From the NCBI GenBank assembly GCA_964500895.1, contig CAZCQP010000003.1, forward strand, positions 40,816 to 104,815: a DNA stretch of 64,000 bases, given 5' to 3'. This document shows positions 43,877 to 53,686 of the stretch, in pieces (position 1 is the stretch's first letter; each line of letters opens with the position of its first letter). This DNA is from CAZCQP01 sp964500895. GTDB lineage: Bacteria; Bacillota; Clostridia; Lachnospirales; JAISER01. The translations under genes were made by a program, and so were the position numbers. The notes under the pieces were generated by a model. The model saw nothing but the letters and a program-made list of their open reading frames with translations. It was not told the origin of the DNA and did no database searches.

Positions 43877-45664
43877 GTGAAAATAGCTTTTTCAGGCATC
43901 TTTGATATTGCAAATTATGGGGATCATCTTTTTCCGCTAGTTTTTGAAAAGAAACTTATGGATATGGGAGTAGATTGTGAGCTGTTTTTATTTTCGTGTT
44001 TTGAATGCAAGCAAGCATTGGGTATGAACAAACAAGTATATGCCTTGAAAGATTTAGAAGAAAAGCATCTAGAGATTGGATTTGATGCCATTGTTGTTGC
44101 TGGAGGCTGGATAGCCCATTTTATATTAATATCTCAAAAGCTTTCAAGGCTTGATCGAGAATTTATAGATTATTCTATTTTTGAAGCATGGATAACCCCC
44201 TCTCTCGTTGCCTTAAAGCATAACATTAAATTGATTTGGAATGCTCCTGATACCTGGTATGAATTTTCTTCAATATTTCAGGAGTTAATGAGGGGTTTGT
44301 GCTCTAGTGTTGATTATATTAGCGTAAGGAGTAAATTTTCTGTTGACGTTTTATCGAAGTCAGGTATTGATCCAGATAGATTGAATATATCACTAGATAC
44401 AGCGTTTTTATTGCCTGAGGTTTTTGGTAAGGATGAGTTAATTCCTATTCGAAAAGACATTATCCCATTTGGTGATAAATATATTGTATATCATGCAAAT
44501 AGAAATTTGCCAGAATCTGAAATTAACACAGTAGTTGAAATTTTAGATTTTCTTGTTGAGCAATCATATCAAGTTGTTCTGTTACCATTAGCATATACGC
44601 ATGATGATGAAAGTATATTAAGAAAAATTAATGAAGTAGGTAATGGTAAATATTATTTGTTTGATAGAGAGTTAACGTTAAGAGAACAAATTAGTGTATT
44701 AGCATGTTGTGAGATGTATATTGGAGTGAGCTTTCATGGGGCTGTCACGGCATTTGCATATAATATTCCTGCGATTGCTTTTGATTCTCACCAGCAAAAG
44801 AAGAATTATGAAATATTTGAGCGTTTTAATGCCGCACAATATTTTGTAACTGACGGACAAATGTTATCGGAGGTTGTAAAGTCGGCATTGTTACACTACA
44901 ATGTAGACTTTAAATATGTACAATTTCAGATTTCACAAATTAATAAGCATTTTGAAAACATCTGTAAGTGTCTTACTTCTCCCATAAAAGATAAGGGAAT
45001 CTCTGAATTTGCTAGTGCATTTAATAATGCTATAAAACATCTGCATAAAAGTGACATACAAGCCAAAGACGAGCATATAAGGATGATGAGTGAAGCCTTA
45101 GGGGCGAAGGACAAGCATATAAACATGTTGAATGAAGCTATTGAGTTGAAGGATGGGCATATAGGGAGGTTAGATGAAGCCTTAGCGGCTAGGGATGAGC
45201 ATATGAGGATATTGAATGAAGCCCTAGGGTATAAAGATGAGCACATAGGGATGCTGGATGAAGCCATAAGGTATAAGGATGGACATATAAGGGTGCTAGA
45301 TGAAGCCATAGTAACTAAGGATGGGCATATAAGGATGCTAGACGAGGCCATGGTGGCTAAGGATGGGCATATAAGGATGCTAGACGAGGCCATGGTGGCT
45401 AAGGATGGGCATATAAAGATGCTAGATGAAGCCATAGTGGCTAAGGATGAGCACATTAGAATGTTAGATGAAGAAATGATGGTAAAGGATAAGCGATTAG
45501 AAGACTTCGAGAAAAACAATGCTTTTCAGATTGAAAGTATGCTTCAATTGGAGAAAGAAGTATCACAGTATAAACATATGATTTTTGCCATGGAAAATTC
45601 AAAATCGTGGAAGATTACAAGCCTTTTACGTAAAGTAATGGCTTTATTTCGAGGGGGAAAATAA
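43877..45664 (+). CDS. Polysaccharide pyruvyltransferase-like protein with 14-aa repeat coiled coil
   Basis: This 595-aa protein has an N-terminal polysaccharide-pyruvyltransferase/CsaB-like domain (about 1-350): FSGIFDIANYGDHLFPLVFEK, SKFSVDVLSKSGI and the conserved late motif YIGVSFHGAVTAFAYNIPAI. Residues 396-535 are ten tandem 14-aa units of type AKDGHIRMLDEAMV, followed by a coiled-coil tail ending KSWKITSLLRKVMALFRGGK. It may attach pyruvate ketals or a related group to the glycan. GTG 43877 overlaps the upstream operon closely. The repeats probably form a long helix. Confidence 0.8.
   Translation: MKIAFSGIFDIANYGDHLFPLVFEKKLMDMGVDCELFLFSCFECKQALGMNKQVYALKDLEEKHLEIGFDAIVVAGGWIAHFILISQKLSRLDREFIDYSIFEAWITPSLVALKHNIKLIWNAPDTWYEFSSIFQELMRGLCSSVDYISVRSKFSVDVLSKSGIDPDRLNISLDTAFLLPEVFGKDELIPIRKDIIPFGDKYIVYHANRNLPESEINTVVEILDFLVEQSYQVVLLPLAYTHDDESILRKINEVGNGKYYLFDRELTLREQISVLACCEMYIGVSFHGAVTAFAYNIPAIAFDSHQQKKNYEIFERFNAAQYFVTDGQMLSEVVKSALLHYNVDFKYVQFQISQINKHFENICKCLTSPIKDKGISEFASAFNNAIKHLHKSDIQAKDEHIRMMSEALGAKDKHINMLNEAIELKDGHIGRLDEALAARDEHMRILNEALGYKDEHIGMLDEAIRYKDGHIRVLDEAIVTKDGHIRMLDEAMVAKDGHIRMLDEAMVAKDGHIKMLDEAIVAKDEHIRMLDEEMMVKDKRLEDFEKNNAFQIESMLQLEKEVSQYKHMIFAMENSKSWKITSLLRKVMALFRGGK
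45062..45481 (+). repeat. Ten tandem 42-bp repeats (14-aa coding repeats)
   Basis: The units follow the codon frame, with consensus protein AKDGHIRMLDEAIV. Units 7 and 8 are almost identical in DNA, pointing to recent expansion, while outer units have diverged. An incomplete eleventh unit (VKDKRLEDFEK) follows. Confidence 0.92.
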
Positions 45665-45666
45665 CT

Positions 45667-47592
45667 ATGAGGTTTATAACAGATAAAACTGTTAAAAGAT
45701 TAGCCATATACTTTTTTTACGATAGTAATGGCATTGCCGATGAATATAACTTTTATTTACTTAACAATCTTAAAGAGCATGTAAACGAGCTCTTTGTTGT
45801 TTGTAATGGCATTTTATCGCCTGAGAGTAGAAAAAGGTTTTCTGATGTATCAGACCATCTTTTAGTAAGAGAAAATAAGGGGCTTGATGTTTGGGCATAT
45901 AAAGAAGCTATGGCTTTCTATGGTTGGAAGAAGTTGTCAGAGTTTGACGAGGTTATACTCCTTAATTTCACCATATTTGGTCCACTATATCCATTTAAAG
46001 AAATGTTTGATACAATGGATGCAAAAGATTTAGATTTTTGGGGTATTACAGTATGGCATACTATTCCATTTGACCCATTTGGAACAGTTAAGTATGGGTA
46101 TATTCCTAAACACATCCAATCTCACTTTATGGCATACCGTAAAACATTGGTTTCTAGCTATGAATTTCAGCAATACTGGGATAATATACCTGAAATCAAT
46201 ACATATGCAGAATCAATAGGCTTTCATGAAGCTATTTTCACAAAAGATTTTGAGGATAAAGGTTATAAATGGGATGCCTATGTTAATACAGATGAGTTAG
46301 AAAAACATACGGCTGGACCGATTAATTATTATGTAAAATATCTTATTGAAAAGAAACGATGCCCTATTATTAAACGCCGTTCCTTTTTTCATCATATGGA
46401 TGATGTACTGAACAATACCTGTGGTCAAGAGACAGTTGAAGCATTTAAATATATAGAGAATAACCTTGACTATGATGTTAACTTGATTTGGGATAATCTT
46501 CTTAGGACACAACATCAAAGTGATATAAAAAATCGGATGCATCTTAATTATATAATACCAACATCTTTTCTTAAATATTCAAATAGTTCACAAAAAAAGA
46601 TGAAGGTTGCACTTATTGTGCATATTTATTATAAAGATTTAATTAATTATTGCTTTAACTATGCAAAATCTATGCCGTCGTACGCTGACATATATGTAAC
46701 AACTCAATCAGAAGATATGAGACAAGAAATATTATCTATTTTTTCACAAATCGAGTGTAATAAACTTGAGGTTGTGTTAGTTGATAACAGAGGGCGTGAT
46801 GTAAGCGCATTATTGATAGGCTGTAAGGAATTTATTATGGATTATGACCTTGTATGTTTTGCACATGATAAAAAAACAAAACATTTAGAACCACTGTCTG
46901 TGGGTGAATCGTTTTCATACACATGTTTTGAGAATGTACTTTATAATGAACCTTTTGTTGAAAATATTATCAATACTTTTTTAGATAATCCAAGATTGGG
47001 TTTATTAACCCCACCACCTCCTAATCATGCGCAGTTTTTTACCACGATGGGATTTGTTTGGTCTATCAATTTTGAGGCCTGTAAAGATTTAGCAAAAAAG
47101 CTAAAGATTGATGTTCCTATGAGCTTGGAAAAGGACCCTATTGCACCGATAGGATCTATGTTTTGGTTTAGACCTGCTGCGCTGAAGCAGCTATTTGATT
47201 ATAATTGGAAGTATGACGATTTTCCTGAGGAGCCACACAGCTTAGTTGATGGAACTATCTCTAATGCAATAGAAAGAATACATCCATTCGTTGCCCAACA
47301 TAATGGATATTATCCTGCATGGGTATTTTCACAAAACTTTTCGTCAATTCAATTTACCAATTTATACTATATGTTTAGTGAAATTAACAAAGCTACAATG
47401 GCTAAATTGGGATTAGGGCCATATTTTGCAACAAAGATGCGCATTATGAACGACAATAATCTTGACAACTATAATCCTGAATTACAAATTACTTTTAAGA
47501 AATGGTTTTATACATTTTTAAAAAGGGTTTTACCTAAACCTGTATCTAATAGATTAATAGCTATAAAAAACAAGTATAAAAGCAGAGCATAA
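45667..47592 (+). CDS. RgpF-like rhamnan synthesis protein, copy 1
   Basis: This 641-aa protein matches the rhamnan synthesis F family (RgpF), proteins of rhamnose-polysaccharide assembly in Gram-positives. The N-terminal part has KRLAIYFFYDSNGIADEYNFYLL and GPLYPFKEMFD. The second half contains VALIVHIYYKDLI, VDNRGRDVSALLIGCKEF, FAHDKKTK and LGLLTPPPPNHAQFF. GAGGGGGA precedes ATG 45667. The downstream gene is a close paralogue in the same layout. Confidence 0.88.
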   Translation: MRFITDKTVKRLAIYFFYDSNGIADEYNFYLLNNLKEHVNELFVVCNGILSPESRKRFSDVSDHLLVRENKGLDVWAYKEAMAFYGWKKLSEFDEVILLNFTIFGPLYPFKEMFDTMDAKDLDFWGITVWHTIPFDPFGTVKYGYIPKHIQSHFMAYRKTLVSSYEFQQYWDNIPEINTYAESIGFHEAIFTKDFEDKGYKWDAYVNTDELEKHTAGPINYYVKYLIEKKRCPIIKRRSFFHHMDDVLNNTCGQETVEAFKYIENNLDYDVNLIWDNLLRTQHQSDIKNRMHLNYIIPTSFLKYSNSSQKKMKVALIVHIYYKDLINYCFNYAKSMPSYADIYVTTQSEDMRQEILSIFSQIECNKLEVVLVDNRGRDVSALLIGCKEFIMDYDLVCFAHDKKTKHLEPLSVGESFSYTCFENVLYNEPFVENIINTFLDNPRLGLLTPPPPNHAQFFTTMGFVWSINFEACKDLAKKLKIDVPMSLEKDPIAPIGSMFWFRPAALKQLFDYNWKYDDFPEEPHSLVDGTISNAIERIHPFVAQHNGYYPAWVFSQNFSSIQFTNLYYMFSEINKATMAKLGLGPYFATKMRIMNDNNLDNYNPELQITFKKWFYTFLKRVLPKPVSNRLIAIKNKYKSRA

Positions 47593-47620
47593 TTATGTAA
47601 AATTGTTCGGAGGTTTTGAT

Positions 47621-49552
47621 ATGCATAAACAAGCCTTAAAGCGGCTTGCAGTTTACTACTTTTATGATGCAGATGGTATTGCTGATGATTATGTTCTTTA
47701 TTGCCTAAGTGAGCTCAAAAAAGATATCAACAATCTTCTGGTTATCTGCTATGGTAAGCTAAGTATTCCTAGTCGCCAGAAGTTGCAGCTGATTGCTGAT
47801 TATGTCATTGTCAGCAGTGATGTAAACTATAATATTCTAGCCTATAAAGAAGCGTTTAAGTTTTTTGGCTCACTAAAGCTTGCTGAATACGATGAAATTA
47901 TTTTATTAGATTACACATTTTTTGGACCGCTCTACCCTTTTGAGGAAATGTTTAATAAAATGGATCGCTTAACGTTAGACTTTTGGGGGATAGCCACAGG
48001 TCACTATATCCCGTATGATCCCTATGGAACAATAAAATATGGATATGTTCCTAAACACCTCCAAGATAATTTTATTGTTCTTCGCAAGTCATTGCTTCAA
48101 AGTGTAGAGTTTGGAAAATACTGGGAAAGTATTCCTGAAATATATTCAGATCAGCAATCAAAAGCATATTATGGTGTGGTTTTTACGAAGGAATTTGAAG
48201 ACAAGGGATTTACATGGGATTCTTATATAAACTCAGATGAGCTTGAAAAACATACACATGACCCATTAATTTATAGTGCTAAGTATCTTGTTGAAAAGAA
48301 ACGTTGTCCCATTATTAAGCGGCTTTCGTTCTTTAACCATACGGGTGAAGCTATTAGTAATTCGTGTGGCCAGGAAGGACTTGAGGTGTATGAATACATT
48401 AGGGATAATCTTGACTATGATGTTAATATGATATGGGATAACATTCTTCGGGTACAAAATCAGGCTGATATCAAGAATTGTATGCACTTGAATTATATAC
48501 TTTCGTCTGTTTGCTGCAAGGAAAATAAGTCTATCAAGGACAAAGTTGCTCTAGTCATGCACATTTATTATGAGGACCTAATTGAAAGTTGTTATGAATA
48601 CGCACAATCTATGCCTGAGTACGCTGATATATATGTAACCACGCATTGTGAGGCAATGAAGAGTCAGATATTAACTGTTTTTTCTAAAATGAGGTGTAAT
48701 AAGCTTCAAGTAATTTTGGTTGATAACCGAGGACGCGATGTCAGTGCACTTCTTGTTGGGTGCAAAGGCTTTATTAAAGATTATGATATCGTATGTTTTG
48801 CCCACGACAAAAAAACAAAACAGGTGGAACCTTATTCAATTGGTGAATCATTTGCCTATAAGTGTTTTGAAAATGTGTTATATAATGATAATTTTGTTAA
48901 CAATGTGGTAGACACATTTTTATCTAATCCGCGGTTAGGACTTTTAACACCGCCCCCTCCAAACCATTCCCCATTTTATATTACGTTGGGTTATGGTTGG
49001 AGTATAAATTATGAAATTAGCAAAAAGTTAGCGGATCAATTAAATGTTAAAGTACCTATAGATTGCAATAAGGATCCTATAGCGCCATTGGGAACAATGT
49101 TTTGGTTTAGAACCAAAGCGTTGGAATCACTGTTTAAAGAAGACTGGGAATATGAAGATTTTCCTAAAGAACCAAATGCAAATGATGGTACTTTACTTCA
49201 TGCATTTGAGAGATTATACCCATTTATTGCCCAAGATCATGGTTATTATCCTGCTTGGTTAATGGTTGATCATTACGCAAGGGTGGAGCATACGAACTTA
49301 GTGTATATGTTGAGCAGGCTTAATTCGCATTTGTTCAAAGTTTATGGACTTAACTCTTATGCTGGTCTACTTGCTATGCTGGAGGCTTCAAAAGAACAAG
49401 ACTGCCAAATGCCAGTCGCCATGAATCAAGATATCTTACTTAGACAGTTGTTAAAAAATAAGTTAAAAGCATTTTTACCACGGCCTTTATTCGTGCTCCT
49501 AATAAAATTTAAAAGAATGATATTTGGGCCGCATGGTGTTAAAGAAATATAA
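47621..49552 (+). CDS. RgpF-like rhamnan synthesis protein, copy 2
   Basis: This 643-aa paralogue of the preceding gene keeps the same blocks: YYFYDADGIADDYVLYCL, VALVMHIYYEDLIESCYEYAQSMPEYADIYVTT-type segment, DNRGRDVSALLVGCKGF, AHDKKTKQ, LGLLTPPPPNHSPF and APLGTMFWFRTKALESLF. ATG 47621 is chosen for CGGAGG at 47608-47613; a TTG at 47603 is less likely. Two copies in tandem suggest duplication and use on two steps or residues of the glycan. The C-terminal tail differs (QMPVAMNQDILLRQL). Confidence 0.88.
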   Translation: MHKQALKRLAVYYFYDADGIADDYVLYCLSELKKDINNLLVICYGKLSIPSRQKLQLIADYVIVSSDVNYNILAYKEAFKFFGSLKLAEYDEIILLDYTFFGPLYPFEEMFNKMDRLTLDFWGIATGHYIPYDPYGTIKYGYVPKHLQDNFIVLRKSLLQSVEFGKYWESIPEIYSDQQSKAYYGVVFTKEFEDKGFTWDSYINSDELEKHTHDPLIYSAKYLVEKKRCPIIKRLSFFNHTGEAISNSCGQEGLEVYEYIRDNLDYDVNMIWDNILRVQNQADIKNCMHLNYILSSVCCKENKSIKDKVALVMHIYYEDLIESCYEYAQSMPEYADIYVTTHCEAMKSQILTVFSKMRCNKLQVILVDNRGRDVSALLVGCKGFIKDYDIVCFAHDKKTKQVEPYSIGESFAYKCFENVLYNDNFVNNVVDTFLSNPRLGLLTPPPPNHSPFYITLGYGWSINYEISKKLADQLNVKVPIDCNKDPIAPLGTMFWFRTKALESLFKEDWEYEDFPKEPNANDGTLLHAFERLYPFIAQDHGYYPAWLMVDHYARVEHTNLVYMLSRLNSHLFKVYGLNSYAGLLAMLEASKEQDCQMPVAMNQDILLRQLLKNKLKAFLPRPLFVLLIKFKRMIFGPHGVKEI

Positions 49553-49589
49553 CTTAAATAATAGATAATGGGATTAATGAGGTGTTGGT

Positions 49590-50990
49590 GTGGTCTTCTC
49601 GTCGACTATTTTTGTTTTTTTATTTCTGCCTGTTGTTTTAGGTGGTTATTACCTTATACGACATGAGTTTAGAAATACCTTCTTGCTTGTGTCTTCACTT
49701 CTATTTTATGCCTGGGGTGAACCTAAATTTGTATTTATAATGATTGCTTCCATACTCGTTAATTATTGTATGGGAATTGCAATTGATGTAAGCCGTGATT
49801 GGCGCATTAGTATAAAACGATTTATTTTAATAGTTGCTATTTTATTAAATTTAGGATTACTGTTTTATTTTAAATATTTTGACTTTGCAGTAGATATTTT
49901 TAACGGCCTTTTTAAATCAAATATATCACTAAGACATATTGCGCTTCCTATTGGTATAAGCTTTTTTACATTCCAAGGAATGTCTTACATTTTGGATTTA
50001 TATATGGGCAAGGTGGAGGTGCAAAATAACCCTTTAAATATTGCACTATATATAGCCTTGTTTCCTCAGCTAATTGCGGGGCCTATTGTTCGATATATAG
50101 ATGTAAATGAGCAAATTGAAAGCAGAACGTGTACTAGTGGTAAGTTTAATGCAGGTATTAAAAGGTTTATTATGGGCCTTGCCAAAAAGATTATATTGGC
50201 TAATTCTGTCGCAACAATTGCAGATAGCGCTTTTTCAACTCAGGTTTCTGAGTTATCAAGTATTATGTCTTGGCTAGGTATTATTTGCTATACATTTCAG
50301 ATTTATTTTGATTTTTGCGGCTATTCGGATATGGCAATAGGGCTTGGACAAATATTTGGCTTTGAATTTTTAGAAAATTTTAATTATCCATATACTTCTA
50401 AAAATATCACGGAGTTTTGGAGGAGATGGCACATTTCTCTATCATCTTGGTTTAGGGATTATGTTTACATACCTCTTGGCGGTAATAGGACAGGAAATGT
50501 GTATTTTAATCTTTTAACTGTTTTTTTTGTTACAGGATTATGGCATGGTGCATCTTGGAATTTTATTATTTGGGGCTTATGGCACGGTTTTTTTCTCATT
50601 GTAGAAAGAATATTGCGCCGAAAAGATGCTGATTTTAAGACGCTTCATTTGCTTAAAAGGGTTTATACTCTATTAGTTGTGATAATTGGTTGGGTAATGT
50701 TTAGAGCGCCAGATATCAATTATGGATTATTATATATAAAATCCATGTTTAACTATTCATTTAATTCATTGCAAAATGACACAGCTTGCCTTTATTTTAA
50801 AGATAACTTTATAATCCTTATGATATGTGCTGTATTATGTACCCCATTAATAAAAATTTTAAAAGATAAATTTTCGGATTACAAGGCCTGTACGTTATTT
50901 GAGATTATTATTTATATGGTACTGTTTATTATAAGCATATCTTATATGGTAAACAGTTCATATGATCCATTTATTTATTTTAATTTTTAA
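49590..50990 (+). CDS. MBOAT-family O-acyltransferase (AlgI/DltB-like)
   Basis: This 466-aa multi-pass membrane protein of the MBOAT family moves acyl groups to the outer face for polysaccharide O-acetylation. Typical motifs are VLLFYAWGEPKFVFIM-like start, FPQLIAGPIVRY, ITEFWRRWHISLSSWFRDYVYIPLGG and the catalytic His in GLWHGASWNFIIWGLWHG. GTG 49590 has ATGAGGTG upstream. The next gene, 12 nt downstream, is a secreted AlgX/DHHW-type partner. Confidence 0.94.
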   Translation: MVFSSTIFVFLFLPVVLGGYYLIRHEFRNTFLLVSSLLFYAWGEPKFVFIMIASILVNYCMGIAIDVSRDWRISIKRFILIVAILLNLGLLFYFKYFDFAVDIFNGLFKSNISLRHIALPIGISFFTFQGMSYILDLYMGKVEVQNNPLNIALYIALFPQLIAGPIVRYIDVNEQIESRTCTSGKFNAGIKRFIMGLAKKIILANSVATIADSAFSTQVSELSSIMSWLGIICYTFQIYFDFCGYSDMAIGLGQIFGFEFLENFNYPYTSKNITEFWRRWHISLSSWFRDYVYIPLGGNRTGNVYFNLLTVFFVTGLWHGASWNFIIWGLWHGFFLIVERILRRKDADFKTLHLLKRVYTLLVVIIGWVMFRAPDINYGLLYIKSMFNYSFNSLQNDTACLYFKDNFIILMICAVLCTPLIKILKDKFSDYKACTLFEIIIYMVLFIISISYMVNSSYDPFIYFNF

Positions 50991-51002
50991 GGAGGTGTTT
51001 TA

Positions 51003-52508
51003 ATGAAGAGTAAAGGCTCTGATATTATATTGATAGGATTTTTTATAATAAGTATTTTTGTACTTTCAATATTATCATTAAAAACAACAGGTAAAGAAAT
51101 ATTAAACAAGCTAGAAACTACATCAATTCAGACTATCCAAAATGATTTGCAAGATATAGGGGAAATTTACAGAAATGGTTTTTTTCGTCGAAAAGATTTT
51201 ATAAATGCTTATGGTGCTGTTCAGCTTATGCTTAATAAAAGAATGATTGGAGACAAGGAATTTTATAAGGACAATAATGGATTTATGCAAGCATTTTATT
51301 CAAATGATGATTGGAGTAATTTTGAAGACGAAGTAATTAATTTAAAGAAAATTACTGATCAAAAAGGAGTTCCTTTGCTATATGTGCAAATTCCCTCTAG
51401 GGTTATTCCAGGGTATACTAAACTCCCAGCAGGATTTGTTAATAATAAAAATATTGCTATGGATAAATTACTATCAGGTCTTTCTCTTGCTGATATAAAT
51501 GTTTTGGATTACAGATCGTATGTGAACAAAGATTCGGTTGATTCAAGTAATGTTTTTTTAAAAACAGATTTTCATTTGACAACTGAGGCCGAACTTGATG
51601 TTCTAAAAAAACTAGTGCATGAATTAGAGTCTAAATATGGATTAACATTTGATAATAAGGATGTAATAATGGATATGCAAAATTATCATTTGGATACAAG
51701 AAAATTTTTAGGTAATTATGCGTTTTCATCAGGGAAATATTTTGCAGGTTTAGATTATTTTAATATGTATATTCCCAAATTCGACACTAGCTTTCTGCTT
51801 ACAGATGAATATGGGAATAAAATAAAGGATGGAAGTTTTCAAGATGTCTTAATGAATGGTTATCAATATACTACGCAATCTCAAAATGAATCTGAATTAA
51901 TATATTGGATTACCAATTATATGCAGTATACGAGACCATGTTATCGTTTTGAAAACCGGATGGTAGATAAAAATAATATTCTCATTGCCATGGATAGTAT
52001 GGGATTTAGAACCGCTGCGTATCTTTCTTTGATGTGTAATGGTTTAACTGTAGTTGATCCTAGATTTGAAGGAAATAAGGGTTATTTAATTAGAGAAATA
52101 AATAACAATGACTATGATGTGGTCATTTTATTACAGGCTAAGTCACTTGTAGATAGTCCATTAGTTCCCAAAAAGCTAGGGGCAGAAATTATTTATGATG
52201 ATACATTAGGTATCGTCAAACGGAATGAAAAGTACACATTTCGTATTTCTGTTAGGAATACGGGTGATCGCATATGGAATGCAAAGGATATGATTAAACT
52301 CTGCATATTCCAAGATGGTGTAGATTATGGCTATAGAATTTCTTTGCCAGAAGGTGTTGAGGTGAAACCTGGAGAAGACTATACGTTTGAATTGAATAAT
52401 TTCGTTGCCCCCCCCACTAATAGCACCTATTTGGAATATCAAATGGTTGAGGAAGGTATTGACTGGTTTGGCGAAAAGAAACGGGTTGATATTCAAGTTA
52501 ATGATTAG
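51003..52508 (+). CDS. AlgX/DHHW-like SGNH acetyltransferase partner
   Basis: This 501-aa protein with one N-terminal membrane helix (about 8-25) belongs to the AlgX/DHHW SGNH-hydrolase-like group that works with MBOAT acetylases. Supporting motifs are KTDFHLTTEAELDVLKKL (His region) and AMDSMGFRTAAYLS (candidate Ser nucleophile). A C-terminal beta domain of about 100 residues (IYDDTLGIVKRNEKYTFRISV onward) may bind carbohydrate. AAGGAGGTG starts in the MBOAT stop codon. It probably O-acetylates the exported glycan outside the membrane. Confidence 0.82.
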   Translation: MKSKGSDIILIGFFIISIFVLSILSLKTTGKEILNKLETTSIQTIQNDLQDIGEIYRNGFFRRKDFINAYGAVQLMLNKRMIGDKEFYKDNNGFMQAFYSNDDWSNFEDEVINLKKITDQKGVPLLYVQIPSRVIPGYTKLPAGFVNNKNIAMDKLLSGLSLADINVLDYRSYVNKDSVDSSNVFLKTDFHLTTEAELDVLKKLVHELESKYGLTFDNKDVIMDMQNYHLDTRKFLGNYAFSSGKYFAGLDYFNMYIPKFDTSFLLTDEYGNKIKDGSFQDVLMNGYQYTTQSQNESELIYWITNYMQYTRPCYRFENRMVDKNNILIAMDSMGFRTAAYLSLMCNGLTVVDPRFEGNKGYLIREINNNDYDVVILLQAKSLVDSPLVPKKLGAEIIYDDTLGIVKRNEKYTFRISVRNTGDRIWNAKDMIKLCIFQDGVDYGYRISLPEGVEVKPGEDYTFELNNFVAPPTNSTYLEYQMVEEGIDWFGEKKRVDIQVND

Positions 52509-52591
52509 CAGGGTTTAAAGAATTGCTATTTATACTTTCTTTTATATTAAAATTATGATAAAATTATAAAAAACAAATTGGAGTTGAGACG

Positions 52592-53158
52592 GTGTCAAAA
52601 TTTAAAATTACACCCACAAAAATTAAGGATTTGATTGTTATAGAATCGACTGTTTTTGGCGATAACCGTGGTTATTTTATGGAAACTTATAATCAGAGAG
52701 CGTACTCAGAAATTGGGCTAAACATGTGTTTTGTGCAGGACAACCAGTCGAAGTCAAAACAAGGCGTCTTACGGGGGCTTCATTTTCAAAAGGAGAAGCC
52801 CCAGGGTAAACTTGTGCGTGTAATTTCTGGTAAGGTTTATGATGTTGCTCTTGATATTCGTCCAAATAGTCCTACTTTTGGACAATGGGAGGGTATATTG
52901 CTTTCAGCTGAAAATAAGCTGCAGTTTTATGTTCCGGAAGGATTTGCACATGGTTTCTTAGTTGTAAGCGAAACCGCTGAGTTTGTCTACAAATGTACGC
53001 AGCTTTACGACCCAACTGATGAAGGTGGGATTATGTTTAACGACCCTGATCTAAATATCGATTGGCAAAAATATTTTAATGGGGACCCTATACTATCAGA
53101 TAAAGATAAGAAAAACATGAGTTTAAAAGAATATGTTAGTGCCTTAAAAAAGGTATAA
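52592..53158 (+). CDS. rfbC: dTDP-4-dehydrorhamnose 3,5-epimerase RmlC
   Basis: This 188-aa cupin enzyme epimerises C3 and C5 of dTDP-4-keto-6-deoxyglucose. Motifs include FGDNRGYFMETYNQRAYSE, QDNQSKSKQGVLRGLHFQ (catalytic His), VYDVALDIRPNSPTFGQW and VPEGFAHGFLV. The start is GTG 52592 with a weak GGAG upstream. The last 10 nt overlap the head of a decayed rmlA. Confidence 0.94.
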   Translation: MSKFKITPTKIKDLIVIESTVFGDNRGYFMETYNQRAYSEIGLNMCFVQDNQSKSKQGVLRGLHFQKEKPQGKLVRVISGKVYDVALDIRPNSPTFGQWEGILLSAENKLQFYVPEGFAHGFLVVSETAEFVYKCTQLYDPTDEGGIMFNDPDLNIDWQKYFNGDPILSDKDKKNMSLKEYVSALKKV

Positions 53159-53620
53159 TTTTAGCCGGTGGTTCAGGAACAAGACTTTAAGGTTTTGAAT
53201 ATTTATGATCTTCTTGACGTGATACTATTAGAAGATTTGCTGGATGATTGTCCATAGTTGGGACGTGATGCCACAAAAAGATGCAAGGTACTATGCGGAC
53301 TATCGAATGCAATTTATTTTAGTTAGTGGTGTTATTGATATAGCAATGGAAGCCTGTGCCTTGAAATAAAATGCTTTACAGATATCGTTTTAGTACTATA
53401 TACAGAAGAACAGAATCTCTTAAAAGGCTACTGGATTTGGATATCACGTTACTAACTGGTAAGATTATGATTATGGTGTGATTGAGTTTGATAAAGACTG
53501 TAACGTGCTTTGAACAGGGGAAGCCATAAGGTTCCTTGAAGTGAGGTATGGTAAATCAGGCAAAGCTTTTGCTCATGTTTTTGAGAAATTGCATGTTATA
53601 GTCCATGGATGACAAAAGAG
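53149..53620 (+). pseudogene. Decayed rmlA between rmlC and rmlD
   Basis: The frame starts KGIILAGGSGTRL and then hits TAA. Downstream fragments still match RmlA: LEDLLDDCP-stop-LG (normal FEDLLGDGSQLG), GFGYHVTNW-stop-DYDYGVIEFDKDCNVL-stop (normal GYHV...YGVVEFDKDGNVL). The middle is deleted or scrambled. It occupies the canonical rmlA position of the rml operon. The intact rmlA is at 39222-40100. No other gene is visible between 53159 and 53686. Confidence 0.82.
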
Positions 53621-53686
53621 ATGTTTTTAACATATGCTAGCATGTTGTGCAACGTTGAGTTTGCAGTTTGAATAAAGGAGTATTGC

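Noticed and set aside
45062..45481. Ten regularly spaced 42-bp units resembling a direct-repeat array such as CRISPR
   Set aside because: The units are contiguous with no spacers and keep one open coding frame, so they are protein repeats.
44926..45519. 197-codon minus-strand frame opposite the repeats
   Set aside because: It is the mirror of the 14-aa repeat region, with no ribosome binding site, and is explained by the real plus-strand gene.
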